Assembly: GCF_000403845.2 (NCBI RefSeq)
Contig: NZ_KE159568.1
Span: 944,796-1,008,795 of the forward strand
Length of the DNA stretch: 64,000 bases
From: Eubacterium sp. 14-2
GTDB taxonomy: Bacteria > Bacillota > Clostridia > Lachnospirales > Lachnospiraceae
Direction of reading: 5' to 3'
Shown here in pieces: positions 25,810 through 34,913 of the stretch (its first letter is position 1; every line of letters begins with the position of its first letter). The notes beneath the pieces were generated by a model that saw nothing but the letters and a program-made list of their open reading frames with translations, made no database searches and was not told where the DNA came from. The position numbers and the translations under genes are program-made.

Positions 25810-26205
25810 TTATACATACACCAACTCTTTCAGCACAATTTCCTCTGCTGTGTTCCTCACATTATTTACAAGTCCAATCCACTGCATAAAATCCGTTGAT
25901 TTCAATTCTTCTGTAATTCCTGCACTGGCTTTCATCTGCCCCGCCAAAGATTCTATCCTCTCGTGGCATTCCTCGTCAACCTCATGCAGATGCCTATGAA
26001 GTTCCCCTGCCAGCAGCATCCTAATATATTCCCATCTGCGGCAAGTTTTCAGATATTCCCACCGCATCAGACCGTATTTGCCGATATTGTATTGCCCTTC
26101 CTCTGGCAGTTTTAAATCAGGGTAATAGAGACCATCTTCCCCAAGGGTATATCCTATGCCATTTTCCCCAGTAATATATTTTTCCAATCCTTTTACCTTT
26201 TCCAT
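25810..26205 (-). CDS. tnpV: TnpV family transposon-encoded protein, second copy
   Basis: A 131-residue TnpV-like protein with GEDGLYYPDLKLPEEGQYNI, IGKYGLMRWEYLKTCRRWEY and LHEVDEECHERIESLAGQMK. AAGGAGATAATTGG precedes the ATG. It is only distantly similar to the TnpV at 10464. It lies next to a truncated KilA-N gene on the same strand, indicating debris of a mobile element or prophage. Confidence 0.8.
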   Translation of the reverse strand: MEKVKGLEKYITGENGIGYTLGEDGLYYPDLKLPEEGQYNIGKYGLMRWEYLKTCRRWEYIRMLLAGELHRHLHEVDEECHERIESLAGQMKASAGITEELKSTDFMQWIGLVNNVRNTAEEIVLKELVYV

Positions 26206-26239
26206 CTTCCAATTATCTCCTTATCTGTAATGTCTGTTG

Positions 26240-26494
26240 TCATAGCTTCTCAAAAGCTATATCTGTATGGGCATATGTACCGCCGTATCGTCCAGATTTT
26301 GATATAATACCGATTGCGTCAGTTGCTTTTATCCACTGTTGCGGTGTCAATGTAAATGCATTATCTCCCGACTCCGCTTTAAACCTATCGAATTCGATAG
26401 GTTTAAAATTGGGATTATGAATCTGTTCCCACAAACCCCAAAATGAGATTGTGGAATGATTACGCATCCAGTTCGCAACCACTTCCTTTAGCAC
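26240..26494 (-). pseudogene. KilA-N domain protein, truncated at both ends
   Basis: 84 residues matching the middle of KilA-N domain proteins (STISFWGLWEQIHNPNFKPI, TLTPQQWIKATDAIGIISKS, GRYGGTYAHTDIAFEKL). Intact members have more sequence on both sides; here the frame opens just after a stop and ends right after the AHTDIAFE motif. KilA-N proteins are DNA-binding factors of phages and mobile elements. It is most likely a remnant. Confidence 0.65.
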
Positions 26495-26497
26495 AGA

Positions 26498-26674
26498 TTA
26501 TCCCTTATATGACAGCATATACAGCAGACACTCTTGCAGCAATTTCTCTGGATTATGTTCCAATTCTATTATCGCTTTCATTTCCTCTTTAGCCTTATAC
26601 GGAATATTGTTATTATTCTCAATAATCTTTTTTAAAACTTCCTTTATTGCTTTTTCATCTAAATTACCAGCCAC
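26498..26674 (-). CDS. Small hypothetical protein upstream of KilA-N remnant
   Basis: A 58-residue frame from a GTG with GGGAGGG nine bases upstream (MAGNLDEKAIKEVLKKIIEN, then a Lys/Glu-rich helical segment ending LLYMLSYKG). It stops four bases before the KilA-N fragment begins. No family recognised. The good ribosome binding site and coupling suggest it is translated. Confidence 0.45.
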   Translation of the reverse strand: MAGNLDEKAIKEVLKKIIENNNNIPYKAKEEMKAIIELEHNPEKLLQECLLYMLSYKG

Positions 26675-26697
26675 TTACACATTCCCTCCCCATCACA

Positions 26698-27168
26698 TTA
26701 CAACCGACAAACCATGATGTATTCTTCTTCGTTTTCGTCAATGACCTCAAAACCTGCTTTCCGATACATATGAACCGCATAATTTACCTTCTGCACAGAA
26801 AGAGATGCCTGCTTATATCCTTTTTCTCTCAAAAATTGCAGCATAGCTCCCATAAGTGCTGTACCAATGCCCAAATTCCTGTATTCCTCATACAGTGATA
26901 TGGCAAATGAGGGCGTTTTATCATCAATATGCCCGTAATCATTCATAATACGCACCCATACTGCACCTGCAATCTTCGCTTTTGTTTCCACAACTAAACA
27001 CCAATCATCTGGTTTACCAAAATCTGCAATATATACTTGTAGCTCCGGCTGTTCTATAATAGATTTTGGTGGCTTATCCATGCCCTCTGGAATAAAAATT
27101 GCTTCATATAAAAAAACAGATAATATTGGATATTCATTTTTTTTAATTTCTCGAATTTTATAATCCAT
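26698..27168 (-). CDS. GNAT family N-acetyltransferase
   Basis: A 156-residue GNAT protein starting MDYKIREIKKNEYPILSVFL. The acetyl-CoA-binding part is SFAISLYEEYRNLGIGTALM, followed by ASLSVQKVNYAVHMYRKAGF. The start is the first ATG of the frame; upstream TTG codons are less likely. It is followed upstream by another GNAT gene on the same strand, 45 bases apart, with low similarity. Substrate unknown; accessory-island gene. Confidence 0.82.
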   Translation of the reverse strand: MDYKIREIKKNEYPILSVFLYEAIFIPEGMDKPPKSIIEQPELQVYIADFGKPDDWCLVVETKAKIAGAVWVRIMNDYGHIDDKTPSFAISLYEEYRNLGIGTALMGAMLQFLREKGYKQASLSVQKVNYAVHMYRKAGFEVIDENEEEYIMVCRL

Positions 27169-27212
27169 GTCTATATAAAACCTCACATCTGCCCAATTCA
27201 ACAAACGGGAAT

Positions 27213-27698
27213 CTATCTATTTTCCATAATCAATTCTTTGCACTTCCATTCTTCACCAAGAATACAATATTTTTCTGTTGTATCAAGAACTACACCGCTA
27301 AAACCAACTGCTTTATAACAGTAATAAGCTGGAAGATTATTCTCAAAAACACCCAATGATACTTTTTTTGCTCCATATATTTCAAATGCAAATTTTAGAC
27401 CTAGCTGAAGCATAGCTTTTCCACAGCCTTTTCCTCTCTTGTGAGGATTTACAATTACAAATCCAAAGCGTAATTCATCCAATGATTCATCAAGGTTCCT
27501 TAGTGTAAAAAAGCCAACAATTCCTGTTTCATCAAATGCAGTAAACGGCATTAGAGATTCAACAAAACAAAATTCTTTTTGTGTTATAGGGTAATTACCG
27601 AGTATACCTGCTGTCCATTGATAAAATGCTTTTTCATCCTGACACCACGATAATATCATATCTGCATCCAACTCTTTATATGGTCTTATTCTAATCAT
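27213..27698 (-). CDS. GNAT family N-acetyltransferase (RimJ/RimL-like)
   Basis: A 161-residue GNAT protein (MIRIRPYKELDADMILSWCQ, ELRFGFVIVNPHKRGKGCGK, VSLGVFENNLPAYYCYKAVG). The P-loop-like Q/R-x-x-G-x-G/A is KRGKGCGKA. The N-terminal DADMILSW pattern resembles RimJ/RimL-type or aminoglycoside-type acetyltransferases, but no specific acceptor can be called. First of two GNAT genes in one direction. Confidence 0.85.
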   Translation of the reverse strand: MIRIRPYKELDADMILSWCQDEKAFYQWTAGILGNYPITQKEFCFVESLMPFTAFDETGIVGFFTLRNLDESLDELRFGFVIVNPHKRGKGCGKAMLQLGLKFAFEIYGAKKVSLGVFENNLPAYYCYKAVGFSGVVLDTTEKYCILGEEWKCKELIMENR

Positions 27699-27974
27699 AT
27701 GTTTTTCCTCACAAACTCCGCTTTCTCAGTCTAATTTCTTTTTCTAAGTATACACGAAATTATAAGATTTTTCGATTCTCCGAACTGCCTTTGCTTAATT
27801 GAGCGGCACTCCCACATACCGCAGAAGTGCCATATATCACTTATGAATAGATTAACTCATTCTCGATAATTGCTCCGACTTATCTATAGCAATATTTAAG
27901 TATTTTCGTAACAAATCTGTCCATCAATCACTTTAATATTTTAACAACTATAATTTAGAAATGCATTTGCAAAA

Positions 27975-28280
27975 CTAATAAAACAACTTCGTATAATCTG
28001 TCCGGGTATCCGCGATATGGTAAATATAAACTACTGTACCAATCTGCTTATAAATGGCAACATGCTTTTCACATATAACCATTCTGTATCCCTGCTGATT
28101 CAGCCATTCATCTGGTGTTAAAGAACCTGAATCCGGAAACTCCTCCAAACGTTCTACCACATTCAATATATGGTCACTTACTTTCAAAGCCGTTTCCACA
28201 TCAAACTGTACCAGATACCAATCCTCGATACGTTTTAAATCCTCCCACGCAACAGGAAGGATTTCCACCTTATATGCCAT
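27975..28280 (-). CDS. RelE/ParE family toxin
   Basis: A 101-residue RelE/ParE-fold toxin (MAYKVEILPVAWEDLKRIED, DSGSLTPDEWLNQQGYRMVI, VVYIYHIADTRTDYTKLFY). RelE-type members cut mRNA on the ribosome and ParE-type members poison gyrase; the C-terminal YHIADTRTDY pattern fits the RelE/YafQ side but is not decisive. It overlaps its antitoxin gene by 11 bases, the standard translational coupling for type II modules. Confidence 0.88.
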   Translation of the reverse strand: MAYKVEILPVAWEDLKRIEDWYLVQFDVETALKVSDHILNVVERLEEFPDSGSLTPDEWLNQQGYRMVICEKHVAIYKQIGTVVYIYHIADTRTDYTKLFY

Positions 28281-28536
28281 CTGCCCTCTCCCTTAACCGC
28301 TTTCTGGCCTCTGAAACGCTGACTGTCTCGGCTCCATCCAGCCGCTCCTGTTCTGCCTGAAGCACCTTCGCACGAAGCTGTAAAATCTGTTCCCGCCTTT
28401 CAAAAGCCTCTATACTCATGAGAACCAGATCACCCTCACCATTTTTAGTGATATATATTGGCTCTTTTGTTTCTTTTGCCATATTAGAAATCGTTGTATA
28501 ATCATTTCTTAATGATGCTGATGCTTTTATAATCAT
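28270..28536 (-). CDS. Phd/YefM family antitoxin
   Basis: An 88-residue antitoxin: DNA-binding N-terminus MIIKASASLRNDYTTISNMA, the EPIYITKNGEGDLVLMSIEA strand, and a charged C-terminal tail that would wrap the toxin (SEARKRLRERADGI). ACGAGGTGATATGG places the start at 28536. It should neutralise the RelE-type toxin and repress the operon. Confidence 0.9.
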   Translation of the reverse strand: MIIKASASLRNDYTTISNMAKETKEPIYITKNGEGDLVLMSIEAFERREQILQLRAKVLQAEQERLDGAETVSVSEARKRLRERADGI

Positions 28537-28992
28537 CCATATCACCTCGTATCATTTTTTTGATATAATTATATCTCTATTATTACCTTTCGTAAAGTAT
28601 TTTCACAAATTTTAATTTACACCTGACACAAAACATCTCTCTCATCTTTTGTTTCATTTCAAAATACAACTCAAGGACACTATAAATAGTTATTACAAAC
28701 TATCTATTCCATCAAAAAAGAGCCAACCGATATATCAAAAAGTATATCAGATAACTCTTTTCATCATCCTAAATTGTTTCTTCTTCCGTGAAACCCCCTA
28801 AATCCCTCATATATACTACACTGAGGGCAACAGACATTCATTCTGGATTTTTCTTTGCCCACAGTTCTATGATTGCTTTGTCCGCTGCCACAGCACTAAC
28901 AGTAACAATAAACCTTTTCCTACCAAACATTCGTAAGAAAGCGTGTACCTGTTTCATCATCCAGTGATACATCGGAAAACAACTCATCATTT
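28537..28992. other. Intergenic region with terminator and possible gene remnant
   Basis: Near 28715-28764 AAAAGAG and CTCTTTT close a stem over GATATA/TATATC, a terminator-like structure. From 28838 to 28987 (minus) a 49-codon frame ends GRKRFIVTVSAVAADKAIIE plus a short tail; a second frame over the same stretch reads LFSDVSLDDETGTRFLTNVW. The overlap of two plausible pieces suggests a frameshifted remnant. I do not recognise it. This gap is the border between the accessory island and the Ter locus. Confidence 0.35.
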
Positions 28993-29748
28993 TCATTCTG
29001 TGAAATCTTTCACATACTCCAGCACAAACTCAGAAAACCATCTGCCCTTTTCCGGATAAAAAATACTGTCATGGCGGATATGTTCCGTCCTCAGGCTGTT
29101 CTCCGCCAGAGCAATGTCTGCTTCCTCCAGCATGGAAATATCAAACCTGCTGTCTCCCGCCGCTATCACCAGGGGGGAATGTACCCGGTCCCGGAAACGT
29201 TTTACCCCTTCCCCTTTGCTGAGTTTCCTGGGAAGTATGTAAATTTTCTCTCCATGAGAGCTTATCTCCACCAGTCTTTCATCCAGCCGTGTCTTAAGTT
29301 CTGCCATGGTTTCTTTTGGCCCGGCGCTTTTGGTAAATACGAAAAGCTCTTCAATATTTCGCACTTCAAAGGTTACCTGTTCATCTCTTTTCAGAAGCTG
29401 TTCTGCCAGATACAGTTCTTCCCGGCAGTCTGCCATCAGCGCCCTGGACTCCTGATACCAGTCTTCGTCCCTTTCCCCGTTTATCAGAAGAACGCCTCCG
29501 TTGCATACCAGTGCATATTCCGGCGGAGACGTTCCAAATGTAATTCTCTGATACTGTTCCACCGTTCTGGTGGTTGTGGGCACAAACAGCACCCGGCTGC
29601 GCACCTGCTTAAGCAGGCGCCAGGACATTTCCGTCATAAAGGAAATGTCCCTGCCCTGATACTGTTCCACCCATTTTCCCGGAACATCCATTCCGCGTTT
29701 ATAAGAATAAATCAGCGTATTATCCAGATCTGCATGAAACACTGTCAT
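28993..29748 (-). CDS. HAD family hydrolase of the Ter biosynthetic module
   Basis: A 251-residue HAD phosphatase, start MTVFHADLDNTLIYSYKRG with AGGTGA before it; an upstream GTG at 29784 is possible. The nucleophile motif is DLDNT, and the last motif is IAAGDSRFDISMLEEAD. HAD enzymes of this type accompany TerD, TelA and a PRTase in Ter-dependent stress-response loci, where they are proposed to dephosphorylate a nucleoside-like metabolite. It is the last gene of the operon that begins near 37901. Confidence 0.85.
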   Translation of the reverse strand: MTVFHADLDNTLIYSYKRGMDVPGKWVEQYQGRDISFMTEMSWRLLKQVRSRVLFVPTTTRTVEQYQRITFGTSPPEYALVCNGGVLLINGERDEDWYQESRALMADCREELYLAEQLLKRDEQVTFEVRNIEELFVFTKSAGPKETMAELKTRLDERLVEISSHGEKIYILPRKLSKGEGVKRFRDRVHSPLVIAAGDSRFDISMLEEADIALAENSLRTEHIRHDSIFYPEKGRWFSEFVLEYVKDFTE

Positions 29749-29785
29749 CGGTTCACCTGGCTTCGTATGAAATAATTCCGTCACT

Positions 29786-32440
29786 TTATCGCTCCACTAC
29801 TGCTTTTCGCACCAGATCCACAGGAATCATGGTGACTGCCAGGAGAATCACCGCAATCCAGCCGGAAATTCCAAAGGGCACACAGCTGAACATATTTCCA
29901 ATCCAGGTAAAGGCTTCAAAAGGAATCAGGGCCGCATTGACAATGACCGCCTGTACCAGAATAATGATGAAAAATACTTTCAGGAATCCGGTATTTTCAT
30001 TCAGTCCCTGGAAAATGGCAAATTTCTCATCTCTTACGTTAAATCCGTTAAACAGAGCGCTGACAATAAACAGCACAAAGTAACCTGTCAGATGCTGTTC
30101 TTCCGTTTCAAACAGATTCCGGAAAAATGGCAGCTTCAGATACACAAAGCTGAGAATTACAAGCCAGACGCCCATTGTGACAATCTGAGCCATCATCTTT
30201 TTGCTGACAATACTCTCGTCTCTTCTTCTGGGCTTCTCGCTCATATATTCTTTCAGAGCCGGCTCATTTCCAAGCATAATGGCCCCCAGTCCGTCCATTA
30301 CCAGGTTTACAAACAGCAGATGGGTTACCTTCAGAGGCTCCTCCACCCCGAAGAAAGGTGCGATAGCGCTGACCACCACTGCCGCCACATTGATTACAAG
30401 CTGGAACTTACAGAATTTCAGGATATTATGGTAAATGGTTCTGCCATACCAGATGGCGTCTTTGATGGATTTAAAGTTATCGTCCAGGATTACAATCTTT
30501 CCGGCCTCTTTTGCTGCTTCCGTTCCGCTTCCCATGGCAAATCCCACATCCGCCCGTTTCAGAGCAGGAGAGTCGTTGACGCCGTCTCCGGTCATGCCTA
30601 CCACCAGGTTCATTTCCTGACAGAGACGCACCATTCTGGACTTATCTGTAGGCAGCGCCCTGGCAATCACCCGGATATGAGGGATAATCTTTTTCACTTC
30701 TTCATCAGACATTTCATTTAACTGTGCGGAAGAAAGGGCTTTGTCCGAATCTGCCCGCAGCAGTCCGGCATCCCTGGCAATGGCAACCGCAGTTTCCAGA
30801 CGGTCTCCGGTAATCATAACCACCTGAATTCCGGCTTTCTGTACTTCCTCAATGGCCTCTCTTGCCTCCGGCCTCACATCGTCCCGGATACCCACCAGTC
30901 CGATAATTACAATATCTTCGTTGATTTTATTTTCCACCAGTTCTTTTTCGGAATAACCGAATGCCAGCACACGCATGGCTTTGGAAGCCAGTTCGTCGAT
31001 TTTCTTATCCAGGGCAGCCTTATCCATGTCCCGGAGCGTTCCATTCCCGTCCAGATATTTTCCTGCAAAGGCTAAAAGACGTTCCGGCGCTCCCTTATAG
31101 AAGGTTTTCCCCACACTGTCAATTCTGGCCTGACTGAATTTATTGGTGGAGTTAAAGCCCTGGGATCTGGATACGGAACGCTCTTTGTCCGCTTCCAGTG
31201 TCCGGAATGTCTCTTCCCCGATAAACTTCATCAGCGCCTGGTCTGTGGCATTGCCGCCGATAACGCGATGCTCTCCGTCAAACATGGACTGGGTATTTTT
31301 CCCGATGGCCAGATTCAGCAGTTCCTTCACATTCTGATGGCTTTCAAGCTCTGAAATGGGAATGGACGTACCGTCAGCAGTAAAAAAGTCCACTACCTCC
31401 AGCATACCTTTTGTGATGGTTCCTGTTTTATCACTGAACAGAATGTTCAGAGAACCTGCCGTCTCAATACCTTCCGCTTTTCTCACCAGCACGTTGTGAT
31501 CCAGCATTTTACTGGTATTCTGCATGAGCACCAGGGATATCATCAGGGGCAGTCCTTCCGGCACTGCACAGACAATGATTACCACTGCAAGGGAAACAGC
31601 ATTGACGATATCTTTGATAATTACTTCAATTCCGGATGCAAAATATGCGGAAATGCCTCCTGCGGAAACTATAAAGTATGCAAAGTACAGTACTGCTATC
31701 ACAATGGCGCCGATATAGCCGAAAGTGGAAATCTGCTTTGCCAGTTTGGCCAGCTTTACTTTCAGAGGAGAATCCGGCTCGTTTTCCTGCATTTCCTCGG
31801 CCATTTTGCCCATCATGGTTTTCAGACCCACTTTACGCACATCCAGTACGCCTTCTCCGTCGAAAACCACAGCGCCACGGAACAGAGAATAAGAGTCCAC
31901 AAAGGTATCTCCTGTAATATCCTCTGCCAGAACAGTCTCTGCAGAAGTTTCCTTCTTTTTGCATTCCTCCGCTTCACCGTTCAGAGCGGAGTTATCCACG
32001 CTGAGGCTTCCCGAAATCAGAATCCCGTCTGCAGGAATCTTGTCTCCGGACTGGAGCAGTACCTTGTCGCCAACCACCACGTCGTCCACGTCAATCACTG
32101 TAATCATGTCATTCCGGTGCACTTTGCACTGGTCTTTTTTGGTGCTGTCCTTTAACTCCCGGTATTTGGTATCGCTGGCTACCCCTGTTTTGGCTGACAC
32201 TACAGCCACAATCAATACTGCCACAATGGTGCCCAGAGGCTCATAAATCTCTGCATATCCAAAGAAAAACATTGCAATCATAAGGGCTGCAATGGCCAGC
32301 AGTATTTTAATCATGGGATCTCCAAAGGTTTCTTTGAATTCCTCCCAGAAAGTGGTTGGTTCTGAATCCGGAATCTCATTGGAGCCATACTGCCCTCTGG
32401 AAAGTTCCACTTCCTTATCTGTAAGTCCTTTAAACTTCAT
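29786..32440 (-). CDS. P-type Ca2+ ATPase (PMCA/SERCA-like)
   Basis: An 884-residue P2-type cation ATPase. Phosphorylation motif FSDKTGTITKG, transmembrane AVPEGLP site, nucleotide-binding KGAPERLL, and hinge GMTGDGVNDSPALKRADVG are all present, and the protein has the usual ten membrane helices. It should pump Ca2+ (or Mn2+) out of the cell. Its place between TerD and the HAD gene fits the known link of Ter proteins with Ca binding and metal stress. A hairpin at 32478-32527 separates it from TerD. Confidence 0.93.
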   Translation of the reverse strand: MKFKGLTDKEVELSRGQYGSNEIPDSEPTTFWEEFKETFGDPMIKILLAIAALMIAMFFFGYAEIYEPLGTIVAVLIVAVVSAKTGVASDTKYRELKDSTKKDQCKVHRNDMITVIDVDDVVVGDKVLLQSGDKIPADGILISGSLSVDNSALNGEAEECKKKETSAETVLAEDITGDTFVDSYSLFRGAVVFDGEGVLDVRKVGLKTMMGKMAEEMQENEPDSPLKVKLAKLAKQISTFGYIGAIVIAVLYFAYFIVSAGGISAYFASGIEVIIKDIVNAVSLAVVIIVCAVPEGLPLMISLVLMQNTSKMLDHNVLVRKAEGIETAGSLNILFSDKTGTITKGMLEVVDFFTADGTSIPISELESHQNVKELLNLAIGKNTQSMFDGEHRVIGGNATDQALMKFIGEETFRTLEADKERSVSRSQGFNSTNKFSQARIDSVGKTFYKGAPERLLAFAGKYLDGNGTLRDMDKAALDKKIDELASKAMRVLAFGYSEKELVENKINEDIVIIGLVGIRDDVRPEAREAIEEVQKAGIQVVMITGDRLETAVAIARDAGLLRADSDKALSSAQLNEMSDEEVKKIIPHIRVIARALPTDKSRMVRLCQEMNLVVGMTGDGVNDSPALKRADVGFAMGSGTEAAKEAGKIVILDDNFKSIKDAIWYGRTIYHNILKFCKFQLVINVAAVVVSAIAPFFGVEEPLKVTHLLFVNLVMDGLGAIMLGNEPALKEYMSEKPRRRDESIVSKKMMAQIVTMGVWLVILSFVYLKLPFFRNLFETEEQHLTGYFVLFIVSALFNGFNVRDEKFAIFQGLNENTGFLKVFFIIILVQAVIVNAALIPFEAFTWIGNMFSCVPFGISGWIAVILLAVTMIPVDLVRKAVVER

Positions 32441-32477
32441 TCTGTATCTCCATTTTCTTTTTTAATATTCCATAGAA

Positions 32478-32527
32478 ACAGTCATGGACCCGCTTTTTCT
32501 GCGGACTCCATGACTGTATTGTCCCTG
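32478..32527 (-). terminator. Intercistronic hairpin, TerD to ATPase
   Basis: ACAGTCATGGA (32478-32488) and TCCATGACTGT (32517-32527) with further CCGC/GCGG pairing inside. It has no long U-run on the minus strand, so it is a likely attenuator or partial terminator that lowers expression of the two distal genes. Confidence 0.6.
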
Positions 32528-32533
32528 TGGTGT

Positions 32534-33124
32534 TTATGTGTACCGGCCGGCCAGTTCACCGATTCCCGTATCCGTGGTTCCCTGCCCGATGGCATTGAAT
32601 TTCCACTCTCCGTTATGACGGTAAACTTCCCCGAAAATCATGGCGGTCATTCCGGAGTAATCTTCAGTCAGATTGTACTGGCACATCTCTCTGTTATTCC
32701 TTTCGTCCACCAGACGGCAGAACGCATTCTGAATCATGCCGAAATGCTGTTTTCTCTGTACTGCCTGATAAATGTTGACCACAATCACAATTCTGTCGTA
32801 CTGCTGAGGCACACGGGACAGATCCACCACAATCTGTTCGTCGTCCCCGTCTCCGGCTCCGGTCAGGTTATCTCCCATATGGAGCACTGCACCGGATTTG
32901 TGCTGAAGGTTGCCGAAAAATACCACATCCTCTTTTCCCGCCAGTCGGCCGCTGCTCAAAAGCAGTGCGGAGGCATCACAGTCTATTTCCTGGGGTTTTG
33001 GGGCAAACAGCCCTTTCTTTTTGCGCTGCACCTCATCCCAGCCCAATCCTATCAGTATCCTGGAAAGTCCCGCGTTGTCTTTTGACAGGCTGACTTTCTG
33101 ACCTTTCTGTAAACTAATCGACAT
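32534..33124 (-). CDS. TerD family protein, copy 2
   Basis: A 196-residue TerD-domain protein (MSISLQKGQKVSLSKDNAGL, LGWD, MGDNLTGAGDGDDEQIVVDL). The Asp-rich DNLTGxGDGDDE segment is the Ca-binding site of the family. TerD proteins are cytoplasmic or membrane-associated and are needed for tellurite, phage and chemical stress resistance. It has an insertion (EVQRKKKGLFAPKPQ) in place of the first Asp-rich loop of copy 1. It follows copy 1 by 35 bases and carries AAGGAGGA upstream. Confidence 0.93.
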   Translation of the reverse strand: MSISLQKGQKVSLSKDNAGLSRILIGLGWDEVQRKKKGLFAPKPQEIDCDASALLLSSGRLAGKEDVVFFGNLQHKSGAVLHMGDNLTGAGDGDDEQIVVDLSRVPQQYDRIVIVVNIYQAVQRKQHFGMIQNAFCRLVDERNNREMCQYNLTEDYSGMTAMIFGEVYRHNGEWKFNAIGQGTTDTGIGELAGRYT

Positions 33125-33159
33125 CTGTTTTCCTCCTTGTCTGTATACCTGACCAGGTA

Positions 33160-33741
33160 TTATGCAACTTCAATGCCAAAATGGCCGCACAGCGCGGCAA
33201 GTCCGCCCTGGAATCCGCTTCCGATGGCATTGAATTTCCACTCTCCGCCATGGCGGTACAGCTCTCCTACCACCACTGCCGTCTCAATGGAGAAATCCTC
33301 TCCCAGATCGTAGCGGATCAGCTCCTGTCCGGTGGCGTCGTCCACAATCCGGATAAAAGCATTGGATACCTGTCCGAAGTTCTGACGTCTGGTTTCAGAA
33401 TCATAAATGGTTACGGTAAATGCGATTTTGTCAACTCCCATGGGCACCTGAGACAGATCAATCAGAATCTGTTCGTCATCTCCCTCACCCTCTCCGGTCA
33501 GGTTATCTCCCATATGCTTTACGGAGCCGCTGGAATGCTCCAGATTGCTGTAGAAAATAAATTCTTTTTCACTGGGACATTTTCCGTTGGGCCCTAACAG
33601 AAACGCTGCTGTGTCCAGATCAAAATCCGCACCGGAATCAAATGCATTCACATCCCAGCCCAGTCCCACCATAATGCTCTTTAAACCGGGATTCCCTTTG
33701 GTTAAATCAACTTTCTGTCCTTTGGTTAAATTAATTGGCAT
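33160..33741 (-). CDS. TerD family protein, copy 1
   Basis: A 193-residue canonical TerD protein ([60 protein letters not shown]) with both Asp-rich Ca-binding loops. AAAGGAGGA precedes the ATG. Copy 1 and copy 2 are adjacent paralogues like YceD and YceE of the B. subtilis yce operon. It should act with TelA and YceG-like proteins in the stress response. Confidence 0.95.
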   Translation of the reverse strand: MPINLTKGQKVDLTKGNPGLKSIMVGLGWDVNAFDSGADFDLDTAAFLLGPNGKCPSEKEFIFYSNLEHSSGSVKHMGDNLTGEGEGDDEQILIDLSQVPMGVDKIAFTVTIYDSETRRQNFGQVSNAFIRIVDDATGQELIRYDLGEDFSIETAVVVGELYRHGGEWKFNAIGSGFQGGLAALCGHFGIEVA

Positions 33742-33771
33742 AGTACAAATCCTCCTTTACTATGGTCAGTT

Positions 33772-34911
33772 TTATTTTTCCGGCATATGATACATCCTGT
33801 TAAACTCTGTTTTGATACCTTCAAGCCTCATCTGATCCTGCTGCCGCTGTTTTCTGGCATTTTCCTGAATCTGTCTTGTCTCGTCAATACCGTTTACGAT
33901 GGTCTTCCAGGTTGTTTCCAGTGTTTCAATTTTGATGGAGCTGCCAGAGGCAAGCTGTGCGGTCATCTTAGACTGCTCCACCGTATTTCTGGCATTTTTC
34001 ACCAGCATCTCGTTGGTCTTTTCATCCAGCGCAGACATGGCTTCCGCCTGAATTCTCTGTCTTTTCAGCATAATTGCCTGTGCCAGCGCCTGTTTAAACA
34101 CCGGAAGGGTAATAATAAATGCTGAATTAATTTTTCTCACCAGGTTCATATTGCTGAATTCCATGGTCCTGATCATGGGAACGGACTGCATGGCCACACT
34201 TTCCGCAGTTCTCAGGTCCTGGGTTCTCTGCTCTAACATCATCAGAGCCTGCTGCATACTCTGAAGCTCGAACTGAATGGAATTATCTCCGGTGGCCTCA
34301 AAATCAGCCTGCAGCTTTGCAATGTATTCCTCCAGTTCCCGGCAGCCCTGTTCACCTGCCAGAATATATTTTACCAGTTCATGATAATAATTTACGTTAG
34401 CTTCAAACATCTGCTCCAGTTTCCGGTTGGACTGTCTGATTTCTGATTCATACTGCTTCAGCTGCACATAGATCTTATCTACTTCATCCCCCATAGTATG
34501 ATACTTGGCCAGAATTTTATCCAGCTGTTTTCTCAGATTACCGAACATTTTTCCAAAGAGCCCCGGATTTTCCTTCAGCTCATCAATATCGAATTTGGCC
34601 ATCACTTTTGCCAGAGTATTCAGCATCTCGCTGGAATCATCAAGCTGCGACATGTTCATACTGTTCAATACCACATCAGAAGCCTTGGAAATCTCCTCTG
34701 CCGCTTCCGAGCCGAAAGACACAATAGTTTCCAGATTGTGCACCTCAATGGTGCTGACAAGGGCATCCACCTCCGCAGAATTGGTCAGCGTATCATTCAT
34801 CTGCTGCCGGTCCGCCGCAATGTCATACTGTTCCACCACTTCGATTTCATTTTTGGTGTCCGGTACGGTTACGGGCTGCTGCACTGCGGTTTTGCTAAAA
34901 TCAAGTCCCAT
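33772..34911 (-). CDS. TelA/KlaA family toxic anion resistance protein
   Basis: A 379-residue helical protein of the TelA family (PF05816), equivalent to YceH. It has long amphipathic helices (LGKMFGNLRKQLDKILAKYH) and the C-terminal family segment LETTWKTIVNGIDETRQIQE. The ATG at 34911 lies two bases past the YceG-like stop, with AGAGG upstream. It is cytoplasmic and likely works with TerD proteins at the membrane; the biochemical role is not established. Confidence 0.92.
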   Translation of the reverse strand: MGLDFSKTAVQQPVTVPDTKNEIEVVEQYDIAADRQQMNDTLTNSAEVDALVSTIEVHNLETIVSFGSEAAEEISKASDVVLNSMNMSQLDDSSEMLNTLAKVMAKFDIDELKENPGLFGKMFGNLRKQLDKILAKYHTMGDEVDKIYVQLKQYESEIRQSNRKLEQMFEANVNYYHELVKYILAGEQGCRELEEYIAKLQADFEATGDNSIQFELQSMQQALMMLEQRTQDLRTAESVAMQSVPMIRTMEFSNMNLVRKINSAFIITLPVFKQALAQAIMLKRQRIQAEAMSALDEKTNEMLVKNARNTVEQSKMTAQLASGSSIKIETLETTWKTIVNGIDETRQIQENARKQRQQDQMRLEGIKTEFNRMYHMPEK

Positions 34912-34913
34912 AT

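Noticed and set aside
30092-32246. Long plus-strand frames opposite the Ca-ATPase gene
   Set aside because: No ribosome binding sites or domain signals; they mirror a strongly supported gene, a common effect of codon bias.
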